DNA from: an uncultured Collinsella sp.
Lineage (GTDB): Bacteria; Actinomycetota; Coriobacteriia; Coriobacteriales; Coriobacteriaceae
Assembly: GCA_934654585.1 (NCBI GenBank)
Contig: CAKUGF010000009.1
Coordinates: 5,000-68,999 of the forward strand
Direction of reading: 5' to 3'
DNA: 64,000 bases
The notes under the pieces were generated by a model. That model did no database searches. It had not been told where the DNA came from and saw only the letters and a list, made by a program, of their open reading frames with translations. The translations under genes and the position numbers were made by a program. Numbering within the stretch: position 1 is the first letter of the stretch; every line of letters begins with the position of its first letter. Below, one piece after another: positions 42,330 through 51,700 of this stretch.

Positions 42330-44786
42330 ATGGCCGAGCAACTTTCTCTGTTTGGTTCTCCGGTGCCGGAGGAGACTCCGGAGTCCGCGGCGCCCGCTGC
42401 CGTCGTCCCGGCCAAGCCCGAGCCTGCGCCCGAGCCTATCGCCGTTTACGCGAGCGTGGTCCTCGACATCCCGACTCGTGCGCTGTCCGAGCCGTTTGTC
42501 TACGGCGTCCCGCAATCCGTTGCCGGCGAGGCGCAGGTCGGCTCCACGGTCCTGGTCCACTTTGGCAACCGTGCGGCTGCCGGCTACATCGTCGACATCG
42601 CTCCTACACTTGACGACCTGCAAGGTAACGACGCCCTCGATCCCGCGCGCGTCAAGCCCATCGAGGCTATCCTCAGCAAGCCGCTCTTTACCGCCGAGGC
42701 TGCCCGCATCGCACGTTGGATGAGCCACGAGTACGTCGCAACGCTTTCCGAGTGCCTGCGCCTGTTCTTGCCCCCGGGCGGTAGCCCACGCGTGGTCAAG
42801 GGCGACGATGGCGTGTGGACCGTCGAGCGTCCCGCCGTGAAGCCCATCCAAAATCGTTGGGTCATGCTCACGCCCGAGGGCTTCGACTATACGCCGCCCA
42901 AGACCGCGGTCCGCCAGCGCCAGCTTATCGAGGCACTCCAGTGCGGTCCGGTCACGACGCGCGACCTCAACCTGCTCTACAACAGCATGTCGGCTACCAT
43001 CAAGGCGCTCGAAAAATGCGGCGTCGTTGTGGTGGAGGAGCGCCGCGCATGGCGTGGCTGCAACGAGCAGACCACGCTGTCTTCTGCCAGCGGCAAGGCT
43101 CCGGTGGCACTTACCAACGGCCAGCAACAGGCTCTCGCGCAGATCGAACGCGCACGGCTCGATGCCCACGGCGACGTGGTGCTCGTCGATGGCGTCACCG
43201 GCTCCGGCAAAACCGAGGTCTATCTCTCCGCCATCGAGCGCGTACTGGCATCCGGCCGTTCTGCCTGCGTGCTCGTGCCCGAGATCTCGCTGACGGCCCA
43301 AACCGTCGGCCGGTTTCGTTCGCGTTTTGGCGAGACGGTCGCGGTCTTCCACTCGCGCCTCTCGGCCGGCGAGCGCCTGGACCAGTGGGATATGGTCGCT
43401 AGTGGTGCTGCCCGCGTGGTCGTCGGCGCCCGCTCGGCGCTCTTTTGCCCGCTCAGCGACCTGGGCCTCATCATCATAGACGAGGAGCACGAGACCAGCT
43501 ACAAGCAGGGGTCCAGCCCGCGCTACCATGCGCGCGAGGTGGCCGCCGAGATGGCACGCCGCTATCGCTGTCCGCTCGTGCTGGGATCGGCCACGCCCTC
43601 TGCCGAGGCACTCGACCGCTGCCGCCGCGGCACGTATAACGGTGTCACCTGGACGCGCGTCGAGATGCCCGAACGCCCCGGACACGCGGTTTTGCCCACG
43701 GTTCGTATTGCCGACCTGCGCCGAGAGTTCTCGCATGGCAGTCGCTCCATGTTCTCAAAACCGCTGGTGGAAGGCCTGGAGCGCGTGGTCGAGCGCCGCG
43801 AGAAGGCCGTGCTGCTGCATAACCGCCGCGGCTTTGCACCCTTCCTGATGTGCCGTGAGTGCGGATGTGTCCCCACCTGCAACCATTGCTCCACCGCGCT
43901 CACGTACCACGAACGTACGCATACGCTGCAATGCCACACCTGCGGCTCGTCCTGGCGCGTGCAGCCCTATCCCGCGCCCACGAGCCGCTGCCCCAAGTGC
44001 GGCAGCCGCTACCTGGCAAAAATGGGTTTGGGCACGCAGCAAATCGAGGATGCCCTGCACCAAATGCTTCCCGAGGACGTCGCCATCATCCGCATGGATG
44101 CCGATTCCACGCGCGGCAAGGACGCGCACAAAAAGCTGCTCGAGCAATTTGATGCTGCCGATTGTGCCGTCCTGCTGGGCACGCAGATGATCGCCAAAGG
44201 CCTTGACTTTCCCGAGGTCACACTCGTCGGCGTGGTAAATGCCGACTTTGCTCTCAAGCTGCCGGATTTCCGCGCAGGGGAGCGCGCCTACGATCTGCTG
44301 GAGCAGGTGGCCGGTCGCGCCGGTCGCGGCGATCGCCCCGGCGAGGTCATCATCCAGACCTACCTGCCCGAGGACCCCGTCATTCGCGCTGTCGCCGAGC
44401 ACGACCGCTCGATCTTTACCGATTACGACCTGGACCAGCGCCGTGACGCGCTCTATCCGCCGTTCGTGCGCCTGGTCAACATCTTGGTATGGTCGGCTAA
44501 CCCGGACGACGCGCAGGATTACATCGGGCGCGTCGCGAAGCTCCTCAAGCGCCGCTGGCATGCCGCCGCGCCCGACTTTTTGCGGGCGGGGAGTGCCGTG
44601 CCGCAGGTGCTGGGCCCGGCTTCGTGTGTAATCGAGAGAGCCAAGGACCGTTACCGCTTCCATCTGCTTGTGAAGTCGCCCGTGGGGTACCATGTCTCTG
44701 ATGATATCGACGCCTGTCTCAAAGAGGTGGGCTCCGTGCGCGGCGTGAGCGTGAGCGTTGACGTCGACGCCTATGATTTGATGTAA
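42330..44786 (+). CDS. priA: primosomal helicase PriA
   Basis: 3'-to-5' helicase that restarts replication forks. Start 42330 (MAEQLSLFGSPVPEE) follows GGGAGG at about 10 bp. After an Ala/Pro-rich N tail come the 3'-DNA-binding domain (VVLDIPTRALSEPFVYGVP), Walker A VDGVTGSGKTEVY, DEEH box IIIDEEHETSYKQ, SATPSAEAL, and a zinc cluster CRECGCVPTCNHCSTALTYH with HTCGSSWR and RCPKCGSRYL. Motifs V/VI are IQTYLP and QVAGRAGRGDRPGEV. Length 818 aa. A 12-bp gap separates it from def. Confidence 0.96.
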   Translation: MAEQLSLFGSPVPEETPESAAPAAVVPAKPEPAPEPIAVYASVVLDIPTRALSEPFVYGVPQSVAGEAQVGSTVLVHFGNRAAAGYIVDIAPTLDDLQGNDALDPARVKPIEAILSKPLFTAEAARIARWMSHEYVATLSECLRLFLPPGGSPRVVKGDDGVWTVERPAVKPIQNRWVMLTPEGFDYTPPKTAVRQRQLIEALQCGPVTTRDLNLLYNSMSATIKALEKCGVVVVEERRAWRGCNEQTTLSSASGKAPVALTNGQQQALAQIERARLDAHGDVVLVDGVTGSGKTEVYLSAIERVLASGRSACVLVPEISLTAQTVGRFRSRFGETVAVFHSRLSAGERLDQWDMVASGAARVVVGARSALFCPLSDLGLIIIDEEHETSYKQGSSPRYHAREVAAEMARRYRCPLVLGSATPSAEALDRCRRGTYNGVTWTRVEMPERPGHAVLPTVRIADLRREFSHGSRSMFSKPLVEGLERVVERREKAVLLHNRRGFAPFLMCRECGCVPTCNHCSTALTYHERTHTLQCHTCGSSWRVQPYPAPTSRCPKCGSRYLAKMGLGTQQIEDALHQMLPEDVAIIRMDADSTRGKDAHKKLLEQFDAADCAVLLGTQMIAKGLDFPEVTLVGVVNADFALKLPDFRAGERAYDLLEQVAGRAGRGDRPGEVIIQTYLPEDPVIRAVAEHDRSIFTDYDLDQRRDALYPPFVRLVNILVWSANPDDAQDYIGRVAKLLKRRWHAAAPDFLRAGSAVPQVLGPASCVIERAKDRYRFHLLVKSPVGYHVSDDIDACLKEVGSVRGVSVSVDVDAYDLM

Positions 44787-44804
44787 CAACCCGAAAGGAT
44801 GGCC

Positions 44805-45341
44805 ATGGAAGCCAACGGAATCGTACTGTCGCCCGACCCTCGTCTGCGCCAGGAGTGCGCCGTCATCGAGGAGATTACCCCGGCGATCGAGGCGCTTGCC
44901 GAGAAAATGAAGAAGATGATGTTCGAGAACGGCGGTTGCGGCCTGGCCGCCCCGCAGATCGGCGAGCTCATTCAGCTCGTTACCATCGACTGCGACTACA
45001 GCGACAAGAACGACTACGACCCGTACGTGCTTATCAATCCCGTGATTGTCGAGCAGAGCGACCATCTCGTTCCGTTTAGCGAGGGCTGCCTGTCTATCCC
45101 CGGCATTAGCTGCGAGATCGAGCGTCCTGATCACGTGGTTGTCGAGGCGTACGACCTGGATGCCAACCTGATTCGCTATGAGTCCACGGGCGACCTGTTC
45201 TGCGTGTGCCTGCAGCACGAGATCGATCACCTGCATGGCAACACCATGTTCGAGCGACTGAAGCCGATGCAGAGGATCAAGGCCGTCAAGGAGTACCAGG
45301 ACGCCCTGGCCCGCGGTGCTCGACCGGGCGAGACGGAGTAG
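44805..45341 (+). CDS. def: peptide deformylase
   Basis: Removes the N-formyl group from new proteins. Motif 1 is GCGLAAPQIG, motif 2 EGCLSIPG (Cys ligand) and motif 3 QHEIDHLHG (two His and catalytic Glu), all intact. Start 44805 is chosen because GAAAGGA is 7 bp upstream, whereas ATG 44799 would be too close. Length 178 aa. It pairs functionally with fmt 328 bp downstream. Confidence 0.97.
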   Translation: MEANGIVLSPDPRLRQECAVIEEITPAIEALAEKMKKMMFENGGCGLAAPQIGELIQLVTIDCDYSDKNDYDPYVLINPVIVEQSDHLVPFSEGCLSIPGISCEIERPDHVVVEAYDLDANLIRYESTGDLFCVCLQHEIDHLHGNTMFERLKPMQRIKAVKEYQDALARGARPGETE

Positions 45342-45349
45342 GGCTCACC

Positions 45350-45451
45350 GTCTCTGGGGCTGGCCGCCTATATATCATCCCGTGCTCAAACATTCTCGCT
45401 TTGCTGCGAAACTGCGCGCGGGACGATATATAGGCGGCCAGCCCCAGAGAC
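45350..45451. repeat. intergenic palindrome GGGGCTGGCCGCCTATATATC class
   Basis: Perfect 27-bp arms (45350-45376 and 45425-45451), beginning 9 bp after the def stop. The central 48 bp contain a short TCGC/GCGA hairpin and partly paired GC-rich flanks. Confidence 0.9.
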
Positions 45452-45526
45452 TACTTGTTCTTGGCTCGGTTCGCCCGGGTGCCGTCGGGCCAGGGAAGGG
45501 CGTCTTCGCTGATAGGTGCTTTGCTG

Positions 45527-45557
45527 AAAGAGCTGCTTTTATTGCGGCTCTTTCTTT
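45527..45557 (+). terminator. terminator between def and fmt
   Basis: AAAGAGCTGC (45527-45536) faces GCGGCTCTTT (45544-45553) with one G-T pair, 7-nt loop TTTTATT, followed by CTTTGGTTTT. Confidence 0.7.
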
Positions 45558-45668
45558 GGTTTTGGGTATATTTGTTCTTGTTGAACAGTTGTTGCGGATG
45601 GGCTGGTGACTTGGCTTTCCGCTGTTATTTGTAGCCGTCTCGGCTTTGGTTGAGAGGAGACGATCTTT

Positions 45669-46589
45669 ATGCGTATTGTGTTTATGGGTACGCCCGATTT
45701 TGCGGTGCCTTCTTTGACTTCGCTTGTTGAAGCTGGGAATGAGATTGCGCTGGTTATTACTCGTCCTGATGCTGTTCGTGGGCGTGGTAAGAAGCTTGTG
45801 CCGTCTCCTGTTAAGGCCAAGGCGCTGGAGCTGGGCTTGCCGGTTATTGAGGCTAATCGTATGACGCCTGAGGTTGTTGAGGCACTTCAGGCTGCTCGAG
45901 CCGATATTTTCTGCGTAGCTGCCTATGGCTGTATTTTGCCTGATGAGGTGCTGCATATGGCGCCGCTGGGTATTGTGAATGTTCATGCGTCCTTGCTGCC
46001 GCGTTGGCGTGGTGCTGCTCCTATTCAGCGTGCCATTCTTGCTGGTGATGAGGTTGCTGGCGTTTCCATTATGCGCATTGGGCATGGCGTGGATACGGGC
46101 GCTTATTGTGCTCAGACTTCCACGTCGGTTGCCGGTAAGCATGCCGAGGCGCTCACGATGGAGCTTGGTGAGCTTGGTGGCAAATTGCTTGCCGATACGC
46201 TTCCCTCTCTTGCCGATGGCTCGGCTGTTTGGATCGAGCAGGATGAGTCGCTTGTCACCCATGCTGCCAAGATCTCCAAGCAGGAGATGCGTCTGAATCC
46301 GCAGATGGCGGCGCTTGATTGCGTGCGCCATGTGCTGGCTTCGTCCGATACGGCGCCTGCTCGTTGTGTGATCGCCGGCAAGACCGTGCGTGTGCTCGAT
46401 GCTGCTCCGGCCGATGTGTCGCTTGGCGAGGGTGCCGTTGTCGTTAAAGCCAAGCGCGTTTACCTGGGTCTTTCCGATGGTGCGGTTGAGCTGCTCGAGG
46501 TTAAGCCCGACGGTAAGCGTGCCATGGCTGCTTCTGCCTGGGCTGCTGGCCTGCAAGGCGCCGACCTTACGTGGGGTGTTTTGTCATGA
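45669..46589 (+). CDS. fmt: methionyl-tRNA formyltransferase
   Basis: Formylates initiator Met-tRNA. The 306-aa protein has the formyltransferase N domain RIVFMGTPDFAVPSL, catalytic ILPDEVLHMAPLGIVNVHASLLPRWRGAAPI (Asn/His region) and SIMRIGHGVDTGA with the catalytic Asp, then a C-terminal OB-fold domain. GAGAGGAG lies about 8 bp upstream. Unlike flanking genes the first half uses many T-ending codons (GTT, GCT, GAT, CCT). It overlaps rsmB by 4 bp. Confidence 0.95.
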   Translation: MRIVFMGTPDFAVPSLTSLVEAGNEIALVITRPDAVRGRGKKLVPSPVKAKALELGLPVIEANRMTPEVVEALQAARADIFCVAAYGCILPDEVLHMAPLGIVNVHASLLPRWRGAAPIQRAILAGDEVAGVSIMRIGHGVDTGAYCAQTSTSVAGKHAEALTMELGELGGKLLADTLPSLADGSAVWIEQDESLVTHAAKISKQEMRLNPQMAALDCVRHVLASSDTAPARCVIAGKTVRVLDAAPADVSLGEGAVVVKAKRVYLGLSDGAVELLEVKPDGKRAMAASAWAAGLQGADLTWGVLS

Positions 46590-47986
46590 GCAAGCTGTCT
46601 CCCGCGCGCAAGCTTGCGCTCGATGTGCTGATGGAGGCCGATCGTCGCGGCATGTATGCGCGCGACGTACTGTCCTCCCGTGCTTCGGCTAAGGCCATTG
46701 ACCAGCGCGATTCCGCTTTTGCCGCTCGTTTGGCGTTGGGTGTTGCTGCCACTCAAGGCGTTTTGGACGAGTTGCTCGACCAGTTTCTGGATAAGCCCAA
46801 AAAGGTCGCACCGCGTGTTCGCATGGCGCTTCGCATCTCTGCCTTTGAGATGCTCTATCTGCATACGCCGGGCCGCGTTGCCGTGAGCCAGGGTGTTGAG
46901 CTGGTGCGCAGCGGTGCTAAGTCCGCGGCCGGCTTGGCCAACGCCGTGCTGCACAAGGTTGCGGACAATGTTGAGGATTTTGCCACGGCGTCCGACGTGG
47001 ATGAGTCCGAGCGCCGCCTGGTGCGCCTGTCGCGCTTGATGGGTCTGCCGCGTTGGCTGTGCGCTCGCATTATGGCTTCGTTCGACACGCCCGAGGGTGC
47101 ACTCAACTTTGCCGGCAACTTGGCGCCTGCGCCGCTCGCCCTGCACGAGAATGCTTTTGCGACCAAGCCCGACCCGTATATTTCGCAGCTTGTGGCACCC
47201 GTGTTCCCGGGCTGCCATGCGCCGGTCGATGCGCAGGTGACGGTTGCGTCGGGCGTGTTTGAGCGCGCGGCCGCCGTGGCCTCGGACCTGAACGCCCAGC
47301 TCATCGCCACTGCCGCGACCCGCCCCGGGCGCTGCCTGGAGATTGGCGCCGGTCGTGGCACCAAGACCTACGTGATGATGTGCCAGGCCAAACGTGCCGA
47401 CTATGAGCGTCAACATACGGCACTCGATCTGCACGATCGCAAGTGCGACCAGAACCTTGCACGCCTGCGTAAGGCGGGTATCCCGGGCGTCCGTACGGTC
47501 TCGGGCGATGCCTGCGAGCTCAATGAGGTGCTCACGTCCTTTGACGCCATGCTCGGCGAGCCCGCTATGTTCGATACAGTGTTTATCGATGCGCCGTGCT
47601 CGGGAACGGGCACCATGCGCCGTCACCCCGAGATTCCGTGGCGCCTGACCGAGAATGACGTGACGACCGAGCTGCCCAAGCTGCAGCTGACGATGCTCAA
47701 AGAGGCGGCTGCGCGCGTGGCTGCCGGCGGCGAGCTCATCTATGCGACGTGCTCGGTCTTTGACGAAGAGAATACGCAGGTCGTTGATGCCTTCCTGACT
47801 TCACCCGAGGGCGCGGGCTTTGCTGTTGCGCCACTCTCCGAAGCCCAGATTCTACAGCTCCCCGATTTCTCTCAGGCCAAGAAGCTCGTCACCCTGCGCC
47901 AAAACGACCGAGGCCTCTTCCAAAGTGTCCCCATCAACGCCGACTCCTACGACGGCCACTTCTGCGCCAGACTAGTCCGCAAGTAA
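46586..47986 (+). CDS. rsmB: 16S rRNA m5C967 methyltransferase RsmB
   Basis: Methylates 16S rRNA C967. The N-terminal NusB-like domain (RKLALDVLMEADRRGMYARDVL ... RMALRISAFEMLYLHTPGR) is followed by the Rossmann methyltransferase domain: CLEIGAGRGTKTYVMM (SAM loop), FIDAPCSGTGTMRRHPEIPW (catalytic region) and ELIYATCSVFDEENTQVV (second Cys). Start 46586 overlaps the fmt stop as ATGA; the upstream GTG at 46571 is less likely. Length 466 aa. Confidence 0.93.
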   Translation: MSKLSPARKLALDVLMEADRRGMYARDVLSSRASAKAIDQRDSAFAARLALGVAATQGVLDELLDQFLDKPKKVAPRVRMALRISAFEMLYLHTPGRVAVSQGVELVRSGAKSAAGLANAVLHKVADNVEDFATASDVDESERRLVRLSRLMGLPRWLCARIMASFDTPEGALNFAGNLAPAPLALHENAFATKPDPYISQLVAPVFPGCHAPVDAQVTVASGVFERAAAVASDLNAQLIATAATRPGRCLEIGAGRGTKTYVMMCQAKRADYERQHTALDLHDRKCDQNLARLRKAGIPGVRTVSGDACELNEVLTSFDAMLGEPAMFDTVFIDAPCSGTGTMRRHPEIPWRLTENDVTTELPKLQLTMLKEAAARVAAGGELIYATCSVFDEENTQVVDAFLTSPEGAGFAVAPLSEAQILQLPDFSQAKKLVTLRQNDRGLFQSVPINADSYDGHFCARLVRK

Positions 47987-47992
47987 CTGCTA

Positions 47993-48059
47993 AGTTGCGG
48001 TGAAATAGGGATTGAATATTGGCATCTACCCGCCAAACAGTCCTTATTTCACCGCAACT
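47993..48059. repeat. intergenic palindrome, AGTTGCGGTGAAATAG class, copy 3
   Basis: 22-bp arms (47993-48014 and 48038-48059), two differences that are both G-U compatible, 23-nt loop, 6 bp after the rsmB stop. Confidence 0.9.
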
Positions 48060-48104
48060 CGGGTGGTCATGCGAGCGGAGATCGCAAAAGCGGTTAAGAG
48101 TAGT

Positions 48105-48275
48105 AAAAATAGCCCCGTCTCATACTTGCTGTTATTAAAAGTAGGGCGGATTACGGGGCTGGGTATGAACTTCTCGACCACGGCGAAATTGCAGATAATA
48201 AACCCGCAGGTAGATGGCTTGTTGAAATTTGCAATTTGTCGGAATGGATACAGGTTTTCAATTCAGCCCCGTATT
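48105..48275. repeat. decayed palindromic sequence between copies 3 and 4
   Basis: AAAATAGCCCCGTC near 48106-48119 matches the arm of the 29.1 kb element. AGCCCCGT and ACGGGGCT recur (48111-48118, 48152-48159), and a further CAGCCCCGTATTCCGG near 48264-48279 is an imperfect inverse of GGATTACGGGGCTG. It looks like an older, broken element. No gene is visible between 47987 and 48467. Confidence 0.55.
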
Positions 48276-48333
48276 CCGGCATAGTTTTGAAATGTTACAA
48301 ACTTAGCATCAGCCAGAAATCCGATTTATAAAA

Positions 48334-48400
48334 AAGTTGCGGTGGAATAGTTCCTGTTTGACCGCCGGATGGGCATTCAGGAACTATTTCACCGCAAGTT
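48334..48400. repeat. intergenic palindrome, AGTTGCGGTGAAATAG class, copy 4
   Basis: 23-bp arms (48334-48356 and 48378-48400) with one G-U-compatible and one true mismatch. Its last part is GTTCCTG instead of GGGACTG, so it is a divergent subtype. Confidence 0.9.
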
Positions 48401-48404
48401 ACGA

Positions 48405-48441
48405 GGGCGGCCCTGCGACTGGTGTTGTCGCAGGGCCGCCC
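48405..48441. terminator. strong hairpin next to fmdB-like gene
   Basis: A perfect 15-bp stem (48405-48419 with 48427-48441), 7-nt loop TGGTGTT. The T-rich side (TTTGTGCGTTTTG) is on the plus strand, so it may end plus-strand transcripts; it is also the first hairpin after the minus-strand gene. Confidence 0.65.
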
Positions 48442-48467
48442 TTTGTGCGTTTTGCTTTAGCCGGCTG

Positions 48468-48704
48468 CTAGTGGCTATGCGGGCAGTTGGCGCAGCAGCC
48501 GCTGGTGGCGCTGGTGCTGGAACCGCCGCTGCGCTGGTCGGTGTTGTAGAATCCGCTGCCCTCAAACTTGATGCCGCTGGCCGAGAACGTCTTGGCGGCC
48601 GGAGCGCCGCAGCTCGGGCACACGACCTCGGGGGTCTCGGACATGGGATGCTCAACCTCAAACACGTTGCCGCAGCTCGAGCACTTGTAATCGTAGCGCG
48701 CCAT
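48468..48704 (-). CDS. FmdB-family zinc ribbon protein
   Basis: A 78-aa protein with the FmdB regulatory zinc-ribbon: YKCSSCGNVFEVEHPM and VVCPSCGAPAAKTF (two CxxC pairs). The tail, after a Gly/Ser-rich stretch, ends in GCCANCPHSH, giving extra possible Cys/His ligands. Ribosome site AAGGAAG 5 bp upstream. FmdB-type proteins are often near metabolic operons and their role is poorly known. It is the last gene before the glycogen cluster on the same strand. Confidence 0.85.
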   Translation of the reverse strand: MARYDYKCSSCGNVFEVEHPMSETPEVVCPSCGAPAAKTFSASGIKFEGSGFYNTDQRSGGSSTSATSGCCANCPHSH

Positions 48705-48792
48705 AATACTTCCTTTTCAGCACAAAGCGGGCAGATCGCTCTGCCCGCATAAATTCAAACGTCTGTAACTGTACCCTATATCGGGGGTTTTA

Positions 48793-51700
48793 TCACGCTT
48801 CGCCCCAGAATCTATGGGTGTTGCGCAGGAGCTGTGCAGTTTTCTCCTCGGCATCCTCGATGTCCGCCTCGTCAGCCTGCCAGGTCCAGTTGCCCGTAGC
48901 GACACCCGGCACGTTCATGCGGGCATCGTCGTCCAGCCCCAGCACATCCTGCAGCGGCATCATCACGAGGGGAGCGTCGCTTGCCAGCGCGTCGCCCATC
49001 AGTTTGGCTGCGCATTCAACACCGCTCGGCTCGTTGCCGCCCGCAAAGGAGCGCGTGCACCAACCGGCGAGCGTCGACGTGTCGTGGGTCGAGGTGTACA
49101 GAATCTTGCCGGGCGTGGGATGAATCCCGTTACGCACGTCGTAATCGCTAAACTCCAGCACGTCCATGCCGGGGAAGCCGCAGGTCGAGGCCATCGCGCG
49201 AACGCCGGGCGTCAAATAGCCCAGATCCTCGGCGATAAAGTTGAGCGGACCCAGCTCGTCGTAGGCAGTCTGGAACAGATCCTTGCCCGGGCCTGCCAGC
49301 CAGCGGCCGTCGGCGCAGGCCTTGCCCGCGGGAATGCTGAAGTAGCTGTGGAAGCCCAGGAAGTGGTCCAGGCGCACGCGGTCGTAGAGCGAGAACGCTC
49401 GACGCAGGCGATCCATCCACCAGCGGTAGCCGGTCTCCTTCATGTGGCCCCAACGGAAGGTCGGGTTGCCCCACACCTGGCCCTCAGGTGCAAAGTTGTC
49501 GGGCGGCGCGCCGGAAATCTCAATCGCCTTGCCGGTATCCGACAGCCAGAAGTTCTCGGGCTCGCTCCATGCGTCGGCCGAATCGTCCGAGACGTACATC
49601 GGAATGTCGCCGATAACCTCGATTCCCTTCTTGTGCGCGTAGTTCATAAGCTCGCACCAAGCCAGGTCGAAGCGATACTGCATGTACGCCTGCAGCTCCG
49701 CCTCGTCGTGGAAACGTTTGTCGTCGATCAGATGCTCGCTGTAGCGCGCGACGTCGGCCGGCCAATCGTGGCGCGACTCGCCCTCAAAGTGCTTTTTGAC
49801 GGCCATGTAGACGCAGTACTTCTCGAGCCAGTCGGCATTGCGATGTTTAAACGCGGTGTAGAGCGGATCGGCATCCTCGCCGCCGCGGGACTTCCAGGTC
49901 TTAAAGTCGGCCGCCAGCTCCTCGTGGCTCTCGGGCAGCAGGTCAATGTTGCCCGCAAAGGCCGAAGGGCCAGCGTAAGGGGAGCGGAAGAAGTCTGTCG
50001 GGTTGACGGGCAGGACCTGCCAGTAGCGCATGCCCATGGCGGCCAGATGGTCGATAAAGCGACGCGTGGGCGCGCCAATCGTGCCGGGCTTGCCGTCGTC
50101 GGTCGGCACCGACGTGATGTGGCACACGACACCCGCGCCGTGGTCGAGCGGCTCCTGCAGGCGCTGCTCGGCGTGGTGATAGATAATCGACGAACCCAGC
50201 GGATACAGGTCAAGCGTTACCGTGCCGTTGTGAATCTCGCACTCGTGGCCGCTGATCACGTCTGTCGCGCATTCGCCGAGCGCCGGAATCGTCACGCGGT
50301 GCGAATTGCGCAGGCTGCGGTTGATGATGACGGTCGCGGACTCGCCGTCCTTGCCCGTGCGGCTGTACGCCAGCACCTCGTCATTGAGCGCGAAGGCTTT
50401 GATCTCGCCGTCGATCATAAACGGCAGGGCGCGGCGCACGGCCGAGGCATTCTTGACGATCGCGAGCGTGTCGAAGTCGTGCAGGTCTTCCTTGGTCGGC
50501 AGGGTGCGACGGTTGCCCGGGTCGGTGAGACCCTCTAGGCCGTACTCGTCGCCGTAGTAAATCGAAGGTACGCCGGGGAAGGTCATCTGCATGAGCGTCG
50601 CGAGCCAAAAGCGGCTCTTGGCCAGGCCCATCGCGCCTTCGTCCAGGCGCCATTTGCTGCGCTCACTTTCGGGCAGCTGAGACTCGTCGGGACCGCCGCC
50701 AAGCACCGAGATGATACGCGGGCGATCGTGGCTCGACAGCAGATTGAGCGCGCAGGACAATGCCTCGCTCGGGTAGTTCTCGCGCAGGGTCTCGATATCC
50801 TCGGCTGCCTGGTAGGCGTTCTTGTAGCCCATCAAAAAGCCGATGACCATGTCGCGGAAGGGGTAATCCATGGCGGAGTCGAGCTCGGAGCCCTGCAGAT
50901 AGCGGCGCAGATGGCCATAGCTAACCTTGTTGGAGGCGTCCTCCCAGACTTCGCCGAGCAGTAGCGCATCGGGCTTTTCGGCGAGCACGGCCTTCTTGAT
51001 CTCGGCCAGGAAGTCGTCAGAAAGCTCGTCGGCTACGTCCAGACGCCAACCATGGGCACCGGCGCGCAGCCATTTACGAATCACGCCATCCTTGCCCAGG
51101 AGCCTCTCGCGCACCAGCTCGGAATTCTCGTTGATGGCGGGCATGTTGCCCACACCCCACCAGCAATCGTACGAGCCGTCCTCGTGGAAGGTAAACGCGT
51201 CGCGCCACGGCGAATCCTCGCTCTGCCACGCGCCAACGCCGGGATAGTTGCCATAGCGGTTGAAGTAGATCGAGTCGTCGCCCGTGTGGTTGAAGACGCC
51301 GTCCAAGATGATGGAAATGCCCAGCTTCTCGGCCGCCTGGCACAGCTCGCTAAAGTCCTGCTCGGTGCCCAGAATCGGGTCGATCTTGGTGTAATCGGCG
51401 GTGTCGTAGCGGTGGTTGCTCGTCGCCTCAAAGATGGGGTTGAGGTAGATGGCCGTAAAGCCCAGCTCGGCGATGCGGGGCAGGTCTTCCTGGATGCCCT
51501 TGAGCGAGCCGCCGTAGAAGTCCCAGGTCTTAATGGAGCCGTCCTCGGCGCGCTCGTACACGGGCGGCTCGTTCCAATCCTCGACCATGCGGCGCTGAAT
51601 GCCCTTGCGCGACTTTTCGACTTCGGCCAGCGTGCGCTCACGCCAGTGCTCGTCACGGGCGTAGCGGTCGGGGAAGATCTGGTAGACCATGCCGCGTTCG

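Noticed and set aside
48012..48284. 90-codon open frame between the palindromes after rsmB
   Set aside because: It lies across palindromic repeats, has no ribosome site and no recognisable protein features.
22847..48400. Repeats as a CRISPR array
   Set aside because: Copies are scattered over 25 kb, palindromic, and lack regular spacers or cas genes.
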